From CAZPBN01 sp964584935 (GTDB taxonomy: Bacteria > Acidobacteriota > Aminicenantia > Aminicenantales > Aminicenantaceae): a stretch of DNA of 33,646 bases. The stretch covers positions 1-33,646 of the forward strand of contig CAZPBN010000024.1 in the NCBI GenBank assembly GCA_964584935.1, given 5' to 3'. The translations under genes and the position numbers were made by a program. Positions 12,390 to 21,125 of this stretch are shown here, one piece after another; position 1 is the first letter of the stretch, and each line of letters begins with the position of its first letter. The notes under the pieces were generated by a model that saw only the letters and a list, made by a program, of their open reading frames with translations, searched no databases and was not told the DNA's origin.

Positions 12390-15116
12390 TTACTGTTTAT
12401 CAAACCAGTGATCTTTTAAAACAGATACATTCTTGGTGAAATTCTTATCCCCAACGGAAAGCACAAGCCGGTATTCTCCCAATGGCACAGGAACTTTTTT
12501 GTATTCGATATCGACATCCATGTGATATCCGTATTCAGCATACCTTTTGATCATTTCTTTAATCCTTTTCTTCTCTTCTGCTGTTCGTTTTCTCTGCCTG
12601 TCCATATGCCACAGAATCTTATTGATTCCCGCTCTTTTGGAACCTCGTATTTCATTGAAAACAACATTTCCCTTGTAGACAGTCAATTTGACATCTTCTT
12701 TTGTATTCTCTTTAAGGTAGTAATTGACTATTATGGCTTTGGGCTCGCTTTTTCCGTTAAAATTGGATGAACTGGAAACATGAAAATCGTTATCAACCCA
12801 TCTTACTTTGGACTCGACATCAAAAAGATAAACATCTTTGGAAAGAACTTCAGAAGTGAGCTCCTGCAGCGGCGTGATATCGGTTATAAAGATTCCCCTT
12901 CCATGAGTGGCAACCACCAGGTCATTTTCTCTGGGATGAATGAGCAAGTCATGAACCGGCTGAGTCGGCATGTTTGATTCCATTTTTGTCCACTTTTTTC
13001 CGCCGTCTATGGAAACATAAACGCCAAATTCAGATCCCACAAAAAGAAGATTTGGATTTTTATGGTCTTCTTTGATCACATTGACGGGCTCTTCGGGAAG
13101 AGTGCCAGCTATAGAAATCCAGGTCTCTCCATAATCAGTGGTTTTGTAAACATAAGCTTTGAAATCGTCTCTTCTGTATCCCGTATAAGAAACATAGGCG
13201 CTTCCCGGATCATGATAGGATGCGGTCACTCTGCTTACCCACCAGCCGGGATTTCCTTTGATGTGGTCATTGAGTTTTTGCCAGTTTTTCCCGTCATCTT
13301 TGGTGACCCACACATTTCCATCGTCTGTTCCGACCCAGAGCAGTCCTTTTTCCAGAGGAGACTCATCGATTGTGGTGATGGTGCAGTACTGAATATTTCC
13401 ATCTCCGCCTTTTCCAGTGGTGAGCTTTTTGGGATCATTGGTGGTGAGATCAGGGCTTATTTCCTCCCAGGATTCTCCCCTATTGGTTGATTTAACCAGA
13501 ATGTTTCCTCCATGATAAATAACATTGCTGTCATGAGGAGAAATCAACACAGGAGAGTTCCAGTTCCATCTCAGATCCTCTCTTATACTCTGGTAGGCAA
13601 TGTTTTTTCTTTCTCCGGTTTTAAGGTCCAGTCTGGAAAGAGGCCCGAATTGGGATTCGTTGTAGAGGTAGCGGTTGTTTTTTGTATCGAAAACATTATA
13701 CATCCCATCTCCCCCTCCGACTCGATTCCAGTCTTCAAGCCTTATGGGGCTGTAACTTCTCTTGGTGCTCGGTCCCATAAGAGAACCATTATCCTGGGTT
13801 CCTCCCGCAACATTATAGGGATAAGACATGTCCACGCCAACAGCATAAAACTGGGCTAACGGCATAAAATCCGGATGGTACCAGTTTTTACCTCCGTCAA
13901 AGGTAACCCCCATTCCGTGGTCATATCCTAAAAGCATATGATTAGAATTATCCGGGTCTATCCACAGAGCATGGTCATCTCCCCCGAATCGCAAGGGTCT
14001 TCTCTGCCAGGATTTTCCTCCATCTTTGGTTCCCCAGGAAGCAGCACTGAGAACGTGAACCACTTTGTCATCATTCGGATCAATGATGATCTGCCCGTAA
14101 TAATAAGCGGGCGCTCCTCCGATACTCTTGTCATCAGGGCTTACTTTTTTCCAGGTTTGGCCGGCATTATCTGATCGATAAACCTCTCCCCCGATCATTC
14201 CTCGACTGGATTTTCCTTCTCTGAGTTCCTGGTAGCGTTTTTCGTCTGACATGCCCGGTTTGTTGGCATTTTCAATGGTGGCGTAAAGAATGTTTGGATT
14301 TTTATCATAGATATCGATTCCGATTCTTCCCAGCATTCCTTCGGGAAGGCCTCCTCCCAATTGGGTCCAGGTTTGGCCGGCATCTGTGGTTTTGTAGATT
14401 CGGCTTCCCGGTCCTCCCAAATTAAAAGTCCATGGTTTTCTTTCCTTGTCGTAGGTGCAGGCATAGAGGACATCGGAGTTCTCCGGGTTCATGCATACAT
14501 CCACCACTCCGATGTGTTTTCCTTTCACCACCACATCCAGAACTTTTGTCCAGGTTTTCCCTCCATTTACTGTTTTGTATAATCCTCGTTCCGGATTCTC
14601 TGAATAGAGGTGCCCCAGGGCTGCTACATAAACAATATCCGGATTATCCGGGTGGATGACGATTCTGCCGATGTGATGGGATTCCTCGAGGCCCATATTT
14701 TCCCAGGTTTTTCCGGCATTGGTCGATTTGTAAACACCGTCTCCCCAGTAGGAGCTTCTGGAATTGTTGGCTTCACCTGTTCCTACCCAGACAATATCCG
14801 GCTTGGAAGGAGCCACCGCAATATCCCCTATGGAAAATACTTTTTCGTGGTCGAATATGGGTTTGAACGATTGGCCGTTGTTGGTGGTTTTCCAAAGTCC
14901 TCCAGAAGCGGTTGCTGCATAAAATGTGTATGGTCTCTGGCTGGGAACAGCAAAATCAACAAATCTTCCTCCCTGTCTGGTTGGACCGATGCTTCGATAA
15001 GTAAATGCTTTGAGAACATTTTTCTCAAGGGGCTGTCCGTGGGCATAGGGTTGAATGATAAAAAATAAGCTTATGATAAAAACAATCAGAACTAAGAAGA
15101 TTTTGTTATTGTTCAT
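12390..15116 (-). CDS. Secreted VPS10/sortilin-like BNR-repeat protein
   Basis: This 908-residue protein has a signal peptide ('IFLVLIVFIISLFFIIQPYAHG', about 5-27) and then many Asp-box/BNR repeats, such as 'KTTNNGQSF', 'KSTNAGKTW', 'KTVNGGKTW', 'KTTDAGQTW' and 'RSDNAGQTW'. These form one or two large beta-propellers like VPS10/sortilin and the photosynthesis-assembly/sialidase-like superfamily. The C-terminal part (after about 760) is a beta-sandwich-like tail. AGGAGG lies 6 bases upstream of the ATG. Automatic annotation often calls such proteins glycosyl hydrolases, but no catalytic sialidase residues are recognisable. The role is likely binding or processing of polymers at the cell surface. 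It is transcribed divergently from endonuclease V. Confidence 0.82.
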   Translation of the reverse strand: MNNNKIFLVLIVFIISLFFIIQPYAHGQPLEKNVLKAFTYRSIGPTRQGGRFVDFAVPSQRPYTFYAATASGGLWKTTNNGQSFKPIFDHEKVFSIGDIAVAPSKPDIVWVGTGEANNSRSSYWGDGVYKSTNAGKTWENMGLEESHHIGRIVIHPDNPDIVYVAALGHLYSENPERGLYKTVNGGKTWTKVLDVVVKGKHIGVVDVCMNPENSDVLYACTYDKERKPWTFNLGGPGSRIYKTTDAGQTWTQLGGGLPEGMLGRIGIDIYDKNPNILYATIENANKPGMSDEKRYQELREGKSSRGMIGGEVYRSDNAGQTWKKVSPDDKSIGGAPAYYYGQIIIDPNDDKVVHVLSAASWGTKDGGKSWQRRPLRFGGDDHALWIDPDNSNHMLLGYDHGMGVTFDGGKNWYHPDFMPLAQFYAVGVDMSYPYNVAGGTQDNGSLMGPSTKRSYSPIRLEDWNRVGGGDGMYNVFDTKNNRYLYNESQFGPLSRLDLKTGERKNIAYQSIREDLRWNWNSPVLISPHDSNVIYHGGNILVKSTNRGESWEEISPDLTTNDPKKLTTGKGGDGNIQYCTITTIDESPLEKGLLWVGTDDGNVWVTKDDGKNWQKLNDHIKGNPGWWVSRVTASYHDPGSAYVSYTGYRRDDFKAYVYKTTDYGETWISIAGTLPEEPVNVIKEDHKNPNLLFVGSEFGVYVSIDGGKKWTKMESNMPTQPVHDLLIHPRENDLVVATHGRGIFITDITPLQELTSEVLSKDVYLFDVESKVRWVDNDFHVSSSSNFNGKSEPKAIIVNYYLKENTKEDVKLTVYKGNVVFNEIRGSKRAGINKILWHMDRQRKRTAEEKKRIKEMIKRYAEYGYHMDVDIEYKKVPVPLGEYRLVLSVGDKNFTKNVSVLKDHWFDKQ

Positions 15117-15239
15117 AAAATTCCTCCTTATTTGTTTTTGTTGGTTTTCGAGATAGAGATGAATGATAAATTGTCATAAGAATATTTATACTATTAAAAA
15201 AGTGTTTGTATATCAATAAAAAAGTATTAATATTAAATC

Positions 15240-15917
15240 ATGCATTCCTGGGATTTAGCTGCTTCTGAAGCGATAAAACTTCAAAAGAATCTGGGCGCAA
15301 AAGTTATATGCAGAGGGAAGCCAAAAAAGATAAAAACAATCGCCGGGGCTGATTTGTGTTTTGACAAAAGCCGTGAATTGGGATTTTGCTGCATCACCTT
15401 GATGAGCTATCCTGATTTGGAAATTCTTCAGGTGTATTCTTACTATGATAAAGTCACATTTCCTTACATTCCAGGGCTTCTTTCCTTTCGGGAAGGCCCT
15501 CTTTTTTTGAAAACATTCGAAAAATTAGAGAAATCTCCTGATTTGATTGTTTTTGACGGACAGGGAATCGCTCATCCAAGAAGGTTGGGAATTGCTTCTC
15601 ATATGGGGTTGATCCTGGATATTCCAACCATAGGGTGCGCCAAATCAAAATTAACCGGCGAATATAAAGAACCTGGTTTGAAAAAAGGAGATAGAAGTTT
15701 TCTTTATGACAAATCAGGGAAAGATATTTTGGGAATTGTTTTAAGAACCAGAGATAATGTAAAGCCTGTTTTTGTTTCACCTGGTTATAAAGTCGGACTC
15801 AAGGAATCTGCCGAAATCATAATGACATGTGTTAAAAAATACAGAATTCCAGAGCCGGTCCGAATGGCTGATATTGAAGTGGGGAAATATAAAAGAATCG
15901 TAAGACGTAAGACGTGA
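15240..15917 (+). CDS. nfi: Endonuclease V (deoxyinosine 3' endonuclease)
   Basis: This 225-residue DNA repair enzyme initiates removal of deaminated adenine (hypoxanthine), cutting one bond 3' of the lesion. Visible hallmarks are 'AGADLCFDK' (metal ligand D38), 'PYIPGLLSFREGP' (the PYIP wedge at 75-78 and E85) and 'VFDGQGIAHPRRLG' (D106, H112). No clear Shine-Dalgarno precedes the ATG at 15240; it is the first ATG before the conserved N-terminus. The last codons, encoding RRKT, lie within tandem heptamer repeats that begin at about 15899, so the C-terminus may have been altered by repeat growth. Length is normal for the family. Confidence 0.92.
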   Translation: MHSWDLAASEAIKLQKNLGAKVICRGKPKKIKTIAGADLCFDKSRELGFCCITLMSYPDLEILQVYSYYDKVTFPYIPGLLSFREGPLFLKTFEKLEKSPDLIVFDGQGIAHPRRLGIASHMGLILDIPTIGCAKSKLTGEYKEPGLKKGDRSFLYDKSGKDILGIVLRTRDNVKPVFVSPGYKVGLKESAEIIMTCVKKYRIPEPVRMADIEVGKYKRIVRRKT

Positions 15918-15928
15918 GACGTAAGATG
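15901..15928. repeat. Tandem 7-nt repeats at the end of the endonuclease V gene
   Basis: TAAGACG, TAAGACG, TGAGACG and TAAGATG follow each other in exact 7-nt register, starting inside the last codons of the endonuclease V gene and running past its TGA (15915-15917). Related units recur in the following gap as TGAGATG-TGAGACG (16035-16048) and TCAGACA-TGAGACG-TGAGACG (16133-16153). Confidence 0.75.
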
Positions 15929-15990
15929 TGAATATTAGAAATGTATGGGCTTGTTCCAAAACAGTCTAGACCAAAGAGACCAAAAGCATA

Positions 15991-16146
15991 GGTTTGGATT
16001 GCCCGGTCAAGCCGGCCAATGACACTTAAAATTGTGAGATGTGAGACGGAATTATTCTGTAGGGCGCGGTCCACGAACAGGCCGCATCGGTTTGGATTGC
16101 CTGATCAATATGGGCAGTGACATATGAAATCGTCAGACATGAGACG
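15991..16146. repeat. Diverged 58-bp direct repeat with inner palindrome
   Basis: Bases 15991-16048 and 16089-16146 align without gaps over 58 positions with about 44 identities. Both begin GGTTTGGATTGCC and end in heptamers closing with GAGACG. In the first copy TTGCCCGG can pair with CCGGCCAA across TCAAG (one mismatch), a hairpin like the dispersed palindromic elements with a GGATTGCCCGGTCAAGCCGG-type core seen in several bacterial groups. The second copy has lost this pairing. The rest of 15918-16245 shows no gene. Confidence 0.7.
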
Positions 16147-16245
16147 TGAGACGTGATGACAAGCAATAGAGGTTGTCATTCTCTTTCCTGTCAATATTTG
16201 CTATGATGAATGAGGTTTTTTTAATTTTCGAAAAGATATAAAGGT

Positions 16246-17937
16246 ATGAAAAAACTTTATTTAAAAGCCATTTCCGGATTGTTTGAAGGCCAGAAATACA
16301 CTTTTTCCAATCCTATGACTATAGGGAGGAATCCCGGAAACTCTATTCATATAGCTGAAAAACTTGTGTCCAGAAATCACGCCCGGATTGTTCATGAGGA
16401 TGGAAAATTTATAATTCGGGATGAAAACAGCGCTAACGGGACCTTTGTCAATGGAAACAAAATAGAAGATTGCACGCTTAAAGACAAAGACCGAATTAAA
16501 ATTGGAAACACGGAATTTGAAATCATAGTTCAGTCTCCTTCTGAAAGCACAAAACAAGGAAAAGGAGCCAAGAAAGCTTCTTTAACCAATGGGGATGAGC
16601 AATTTAAAGTGGGAGAAACCATTGAAGCTGAAAGTGAGAACCCTCTGTCATTTTTGTTTCCTCAGGTTTCGACATCGGACCAGAAACGCCTGAATATACT
16701 CATTCAGGCATGCACAGAGATCCAGAGTGAGTTGGACATCGAGCAACTGGCAAATCAAATTCTTTCCTATGCCTTCCAGCTCATTCCCGCTCACAGAGGG
16801 GTGGTCTTGCTTAAAGATGAGGAGACAGAAAATCTCAAGCCTTTCAGTATCCGTACACGAACAAACATTCAGAATAAAGAGTCAATAAAAATCAGTTCTA
16901 CCATAGTTAACAAAGTAATATCAGAAAGAACAGGACTCGTGATGAATGATATTTCTTCAGATGGTCGAATCAAACCGGGAGAAAGCATCCTCGCTCAGGA
17001 TATTCGATCAGCAATGTGTGCTCCAATTATTTATAATAAAAAAATTCTTGGGGTTGTGTATGTTGATTCCACAGGTCGAACAGAACCTTTTCCCAAAGAA
17101 GATTTAGCCATGTTGAGTGCCATTGTCGGACCGGCAGCGGTTGCTTTCACCAATGCCCGGTATATTCAAGCCCTCAAAGAATATGCTCAGACTATAGAGA
17201 GAGCCCGAATCCAGACTCTTTCTGTGGTTGCGAATGCCATTGAAGGAAGAGATCATTACACAGTGGGTCATGTTTGGAGAGTAACCAAATTTGCTGAAGC
17301 CCTGGCTGAAGAAGTCGGCTGGGATGAAGAGATGATGGAAAAACTGCGTTTGGGCGGCCCTCTCCATGATATCGGTAAAATTGCAGTGGAAGATTCCATC
17401 CTTAGAAAGAATGATCCTCTCTCTGACAAGGAATATGAACAAATGAAGATCCATCCTGAAAAAGGTGTCCGTATGCTCAAAAACTGTAAAGCGCTTGAAC
17501 CAGCTATTCCTTTTGTGCTTTATCATCACGAGCGGTTTGATGGAGCCGGCTATCCATTTGGACTATCCAGGACTGATATTCCTGTGGAGGGCAGATTGCT
17601 TGCTGTCCCTGATGCTTTTGATGCTTTAACCAGTAACAGGCCTTATAGAGAAGGGCTTGATCCGGATATCGCCATCAAAGAAATCAAAAAGCAGAGAGGA
17701 ACTCAATTTGATCCCCGATTTTCAGATGCTTTTGTCAAGATCTACAGAAAAGGAAAGGTCAATTCGATTCTTCAAGAGTATTATAAAGGAAAAGATTCCG
17801 TCTGCTGTCCTTACTGCAGCACTTTTACAAAAGTCAATTCTTCACAAAGAGAAAAAGACACCATTGTGTGTCCGGTCTGCCATCAAAAAATAAAAGTATA
17901 TAAAATCAGAACAGGCTGGATAGGAGAGTTGGAATAA
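16246..17937 (+). CDS. FHA-GAF-HD-GYP signalling protein with C-terminal zinc ribbon
   Basis: This 563-residue cytoplasmic protein combines four modules. An FHA phosphothreonine-binding domain lies at about 5-95 ('MTIGRNPGNSIHI', 'SRNHARI', 'NGTFVNG'). A GAF domain (about 150-305) is followed by an HD-GYP phosphodiesterase domain (about 320-505) with 'LHDIGKIA' (374-380), 'HPEKG' and 'YHHERFDGAGYP' (H427, H428, GYP 435-437). A terminal zinc ribbon has CPYC (521-524) and CPVC (542-545). HD-GYP domains hydrolyse cyclic di-GMP with a metal centre, and FHA could couple this to serine/threonine kinase signalling. The ATG has AAAGG only one base upstream, an unusual spacing. It stands upstream of the CocE gene with 56 nt between. 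Confidence 0.9.
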   Translation: MKKLYLKAISGLFEGQKYTFSNPMTIGRNPGNSIHIAEKLVSRNHARIVHEDGKFIIRDENSANGTFVNGNKIEDCTLKDKDRIKIGNTEFEIIVQSPSESTKQGKGAKKASLTNGDEQFKVGETIEAESENPLSFLFPQVSTSDQKRLNILIQACTEIQSELDIEQLANQILSYAFQLIPAHRGVVLLKDEETENLKPFSIRTRTNIQNKESIKISSTIVNKVISERTGLVMNDISSDGRIKPGESILAQDIRSAMCAPIIYNKKILGVVYVDSTGRTEPFPKEDLAMLSAIVGPAAVAFTNARYIQALKEYAQTIERARIQTLSVVANAIEGRDHYTVGHVWRVTKFAEALAEEVGWDEEMMEKLRLGGPLHDIGKIAVEDSILRKNDPLSDKEYEQMKIHPEKGVRMLKNCKALEPAIPFVLYHHERFDGAGYPFGLSRTDIPVEGRLLAVPDAFDALTSNRPYREGLDPDIAIKEIKKQRGTQFDPRFSDAFVKIYRKGKVNSILQEYYKGKDSVCCPYCSTFTKVNSSQREKDTIVCPVCHQKIKVYKIRTGWIGELE

Positions 17938-17993
17938 CAAAAGAAGTAATATCTTTTTTATCTCAATTCATTTTAAAAAGAAGGAGAAATGAT

Positions 17994-19991
17994 ATGTCAT
18001 TGATAAAAACAGGAAAATCATTTAAAAAACGAACGTTTTTTTCTATTTTAACCTTTGCTTTTTTGTTTATTCTTTTTTCTTCAGGTTTGCTTTCACAGGA
18101 GGTTGAGAAAGAAAAAATATCCCGATTTGGAGAATATAAAGGATATTCAGAGATAGTCTATGATAGCTGGTTAAGAAGCTCCCGTTACTTGACTATGCGG
18201 GATGGAGTAAAACTGGCTATTGATATTCTGCGGCCGGCAAAAAATGGCATTGTGGAAAAGAAACCTCTTCCTGTTTTGTGGATGCACACTCGCTACCGCC
18301 GTGCTTATATTGAAGAGGGTAAGATTGTAAGTATTGATCAGAATTCTGATGTTCGTTCCCTGTTGAAACATGGATATATTGTGGCGGCTGTGGATGTCCG
18401 AGGTTCAGGGGCATCCTTTGACAGCAAACAAGCCATTTTTGACCGGGATGAATCCCAGGATGCCTATGAAGTGATTGAATGGCTGGCTTCCCAGCCCTGG
18501 TGTGATGGAAATATTGGAATGTTTGGTGGATCCTATTTGGGGATCACTCAGCTCATGGCAGCAAGCACCAAACCGCCTCATTTGAAAGCCATTTTTCCAA
18601 TGGTTGCTCTTTTTGATCTGTATAATATTGTAAGTCCAGGCGGAGTGGTTCATGATGACTTTATTAAAACCTGGAGTGAACTGACAAAAATATTAGATTT
18701 GAAAAGTATTGCGGCTCCGGTTGATGAAGACAAGGACAAAATTCTCTTAAATAAAGCCATTCAGCAGCATAAACAAAGCAGAGGACTTTGGGAAATCATG
18801 AAACCCCTTCCTTATCGGAATTTAAAAGATGAAGTGACAGGAGATTTTCCTTTGCTGCAGTGGCATCCATCGGCTTTTGTCGAGGAAATTAATGAATCTG
18901 AAGTACCCATGTATTTTTGGTGTGGATGGTTTGATTCTTTCACAAAAGATGGATTCTTGATGTACAGGAATTTTGATGTTCCCCGCAAAATGGTGATTGG
19001 TGCCTGGTCTCATTCGCCCAGGGATTCTAAGATCCTTGAAATGGAATTCAAACCCATGAATGTGGAAACCATTCGCTGGTTTGATTACTGGCTCAAAGGT
19101 ATTGATAATGGTATTATGGATGAAGATTCCATCCGTTATCAGGTTATGAAAACTTCTGATGATTATGAGTGGCGAACATCCACCCAGTGGCCGCTTCCTG
19201 AGGAAAAAAAGACTTTATATTTTTTTCATTCCGGACCATCCGGAAGCATTGATTCTGTGAATGACGGTATCCTTAATACAGAATTTCCGAAAAATAAAGA
19301 GGGGTTCGATTCCTATAAGGTGGATTATTCAACCTCCACAGGAACCTCCACGCGCTGGGATAATGCTGTCGGAGGGGACTTTGGGTACCCGGATATGACA
19401 GAAAATGACCAAAAAGCATTGACTTACACAACTGCTGTATTGACAGAAGATATTGAAGTGACCGGACACATCATTGTTCATCTTTGGATCAGTTCAACCG
19501 CCAAAGATGGAAACTTTTTTGCCTATTTGGAAGAAGTGGATTCTGAAGGATTTTCTCACTACATAACCGAGGGAAAACTCAGAGCTTCTTACCGGCGTTT
19601 ACACGAGCCGCCCTATGACAATCTTGGACTTCCTTACCATCGAAGCTTCAAAGAAGATTTTGTGGAGCTCACTCCTGGTAAACCGACTCAATTGGTCTTC
19701 GACATGCATCCCACCTCTAATATTTTCAATGAAGGAAACAGAATACGGATTGCTATCACTTGTGCTGACAAAGATAATACCCAGACCATCCCTATGACTC
19801 CCCCACCTTCGGTTTCTGTGTACCATAACAAAAAACATGCCTCCCATGTCATCCTGCCTGTGATATCCAAAGATGTCAAAGATGAGTTTTCTTTGTCTAT
19901 GATCATCATCCTTGTTTTGATTGTTGTCGTGCTTGTGATTGCTTTTTGGTTTTATTTCAGAAAAAGAACTGGCCGTTACCCTCCAGCTTGA
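17994..19991 (+). CDS. CocE/NonD-type alpha/beta hydrolase, membrane-anchored
   Basis: This 665-residue protein has a signal sequence (about 13-33). An X-Pro dipeptidyl-peptidase S15/CocE catalytic domain follows, with 'YLTMRDGVKLAIDILRP' (65-81), 'VDVRGSGAS' (133-141) and the nucleophile elbow 'GGSYLG' (Ser180). 'WCGWFDSF' (Asp314) and 'AWSHSPRD' (His340) complete the triad. A jelly-roll S15 C-terminal domain runs from about 440 to 620. A membrane helix at about 636-657 and a basic tail end the chain, so the enzyme would be tethered outside the cytoplasmic membrane at its C-terminus. GGAG sits seven bases before the ATG. Members hydrolyse esters, amides or Xaa-Pro peptides; the substrate is open here. 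Confidence 0.9.
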   Translation: MSLIKTGKSFKKRTFFSILTFAFLFILFSSGLLSQEVEKEKISRFGEYKGYSEIVYDSWLRSSRYLTMRDGVKLAIDILRPAKNGIVEKKPLPVLWMHTRYRRAYIEEGKIVSIDQNSDVRSLLKHGYIVAAVDVRGSGASFDSKQAIFDRDESQDAYEVIEWLASQPWCDGNIGMFGGSYLGITQLMAASTKPPHLKAIFPMVALFDLYNIVSPGGVVHDDFIKTWSELTKILDLKSIAAPVDEDKDKILLNKAIQQHKQSRGLWEIMKPLPYRNLKDEVTGDFPLLQWHPSAFVEEINESEVPMYFWCGWFDSFTKDGFLMYRNFDVPRKMVIGAWSHSPRDSKILEMEFKPMNVETIRWFDYWLKGIDNGIMDEDSIRYQVMKTSDDYEWRTSTQWPLPEEKKTLYFFHSGPSGSIDSVNDGILNTEFPKNKEGFDSYKVDYSTSTGTSTRWDNAVGGDFGYPDMTENDQKALTYTTAVLTEDIEVTGHIIVHLWISSTAKDGNFFAYLEEVDSEGFSHYITEGKLRASYRRLHEPPYDNLGLPYHRSFKEDFVELTPGKPTQLVFDMHPTSNIFNEGNRIRIAITCADKDNTQTIPMTPPPSVSVYHNKKHASHVILPVISKDVKDEFSLSMIIILVLIVVVLVIAFWFYFRKRTGRYPPA

Positions 19992-20342
19992 TTGAGATAA
20001 TATTTTTTTTATACCGAAAATTAATTCATACCCTTAATTCTTTACAATTGTTTAATTCAAGCGTATAAATATGTCAAGAATCATCTTGAAGTTGCTTTTT
20101 ATTCAATTATATTCTATTTAATGATAGAGTGTGAAATCATAATGGAATTGAATGATATATCGTGGGATGCAAAAAATTCACAGGGACGGGCACACGAAGT
20201 GGCGCAAAAATTACCAAATCCGTAAGGCTTATATGATATGCTGAAAAAATCTTAATGAGAGATTTCCTAAAAAAGATAGGAGATGAAATAAAATTAAAGT
20301 ATAATAAAGTTTAAAATTTAAAATATTTAAACAGGAGGCAAT
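19992..20342. other. Intergenic region without a gene
   Basis: This 351-base gap holds no ORF of note. A locally GC-rich patch, GGGACGGGCACACGAAGTGG (20184-20203), contains GCAC-ACGAA-GTGGC, a short hairpin resembling the tips of REP-like palindromes near single-strand transposases in other bacteria. No transposase is present. AGGAGG at 20333-20338 serves the following gene. Confidence 0.4.
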
Positions 20343-21074
20343 ATGAAAAAAATATGTATATTGGTGTTAACATTGTTTTTTTTCGCTGGAATTGCAGGTG
20401 CTGATGTCTATATCAAACAGAAAACACATACCGATGCTGTGACTATAATGGGACGGACACAGCCAGCAAAAGATGATATCCAGGAAACATGGATCGGGGA
20501 AGACTGTTATGCCATTCATGGTTCAGATAGTTCTTCTATTATCGATCAAAAAAAGAAGGTCTTTTATTTCATCAATCATTCCGAAAAAACATATGTCCCT
20601 ATGGCCCTTCCTATCAATTTAGAGGATTACATGCCCGAACAAATGGCAGGTATGATGGATTCGATGATGGGTTCGATCACAGTGAAGGTGACTCCTCTTG
20701 GGCAGAAAAAGAAAATCCAAAATTGGACTGCTGAAGGATATGAAGTTGTTATGAATGTGATGATGATGGAAATAAAAATGCTGATGTGGGCAACCAAAGA
20801 TGTTCCCTTTGACTGGAAAGACTACAATACGAACATGATGGCGAATATGCTCAAGACACAGATGAGACTCAGCGATGAAGCTGTTCAGGAATTAATGAAG
20901 ATTGAAGGTTTCACTGTTGCCAGTGAAACCTCAACAGAAGTAATGGGCCAGACCAGCAAAACCACAACTGAAGTGATTGAGATCTCTAAAAAAACTCCCG
21001 ATGCCAGTGTTTACCAGCCGCCAGCCGGATATACAAAGCAGGACAAATTCTCTATGAAGGACATGAGGAAATAA
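20343..21074 (+). CDS. Periplasmic DUF4412-like protein
   Basis: This 243-residue protein has a signal peptide ('ICILVLTLFFFAGIAGA', about 4-20). A mostly beta domain follows, with 'YIKQKTHTDAVTIMG', 'KKVFYFINHSEKTYV' and the methionine-rich stretch 'MPEQMAGMMDSMMG' (about 97-110). The overall plan of beta strands, a methionine- and lysine-rich middle and a C-terminal 'PPAGYTKQD' resembles DUF4412 or LolA-like outer-membrane-associated domains, whose function is unknown. AGGAGG precedes the ATG. It stands alone; the next gene is on the opposite strand. The methionine cluster (14 M in about 100 residues) might bind a soft metal, which is speculative. Confidence 0.7.
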   Translation: MKKICILVLTLFFFAGIAGADVYIKQKTHTDAVTIMGRTQPAKDDIQETWIGEDCYAIHGSDSSSIIDQKKKVFYFINHSEKTYVPMALPINLEDYMPEQMAGMMDSMMGSITVKVTPLGQKKKIQNWTAEGYEVVMNVMMMEIKMLMWATKDVPFDWKDYNTNMMANMLKTQMRLSDEAVQELMKIEGFTVASETSTEVMGQTSKTTTEVIEISKKTPDASVYQPPAGYTKQDKFSMKDMRK

Positions 21075-21125
21075 ACATAAAAATTTAAAAGCATTTTTAC
21101 ATGCTTGATAAATAGATTTTTAATT

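Noticed and set aside
13062..13490. 142-residue plus-strand ORF within the VPS10-like gene
   Set aside because: It is antisense to a long gene with clear repeats; its length is explained by the regular codon pattern of the Asp-box repeats.
20184..20203. REP element with active mobility
   Set aside because: Only a weak short hairpin is visible and no Y1 transposase lies in the window.
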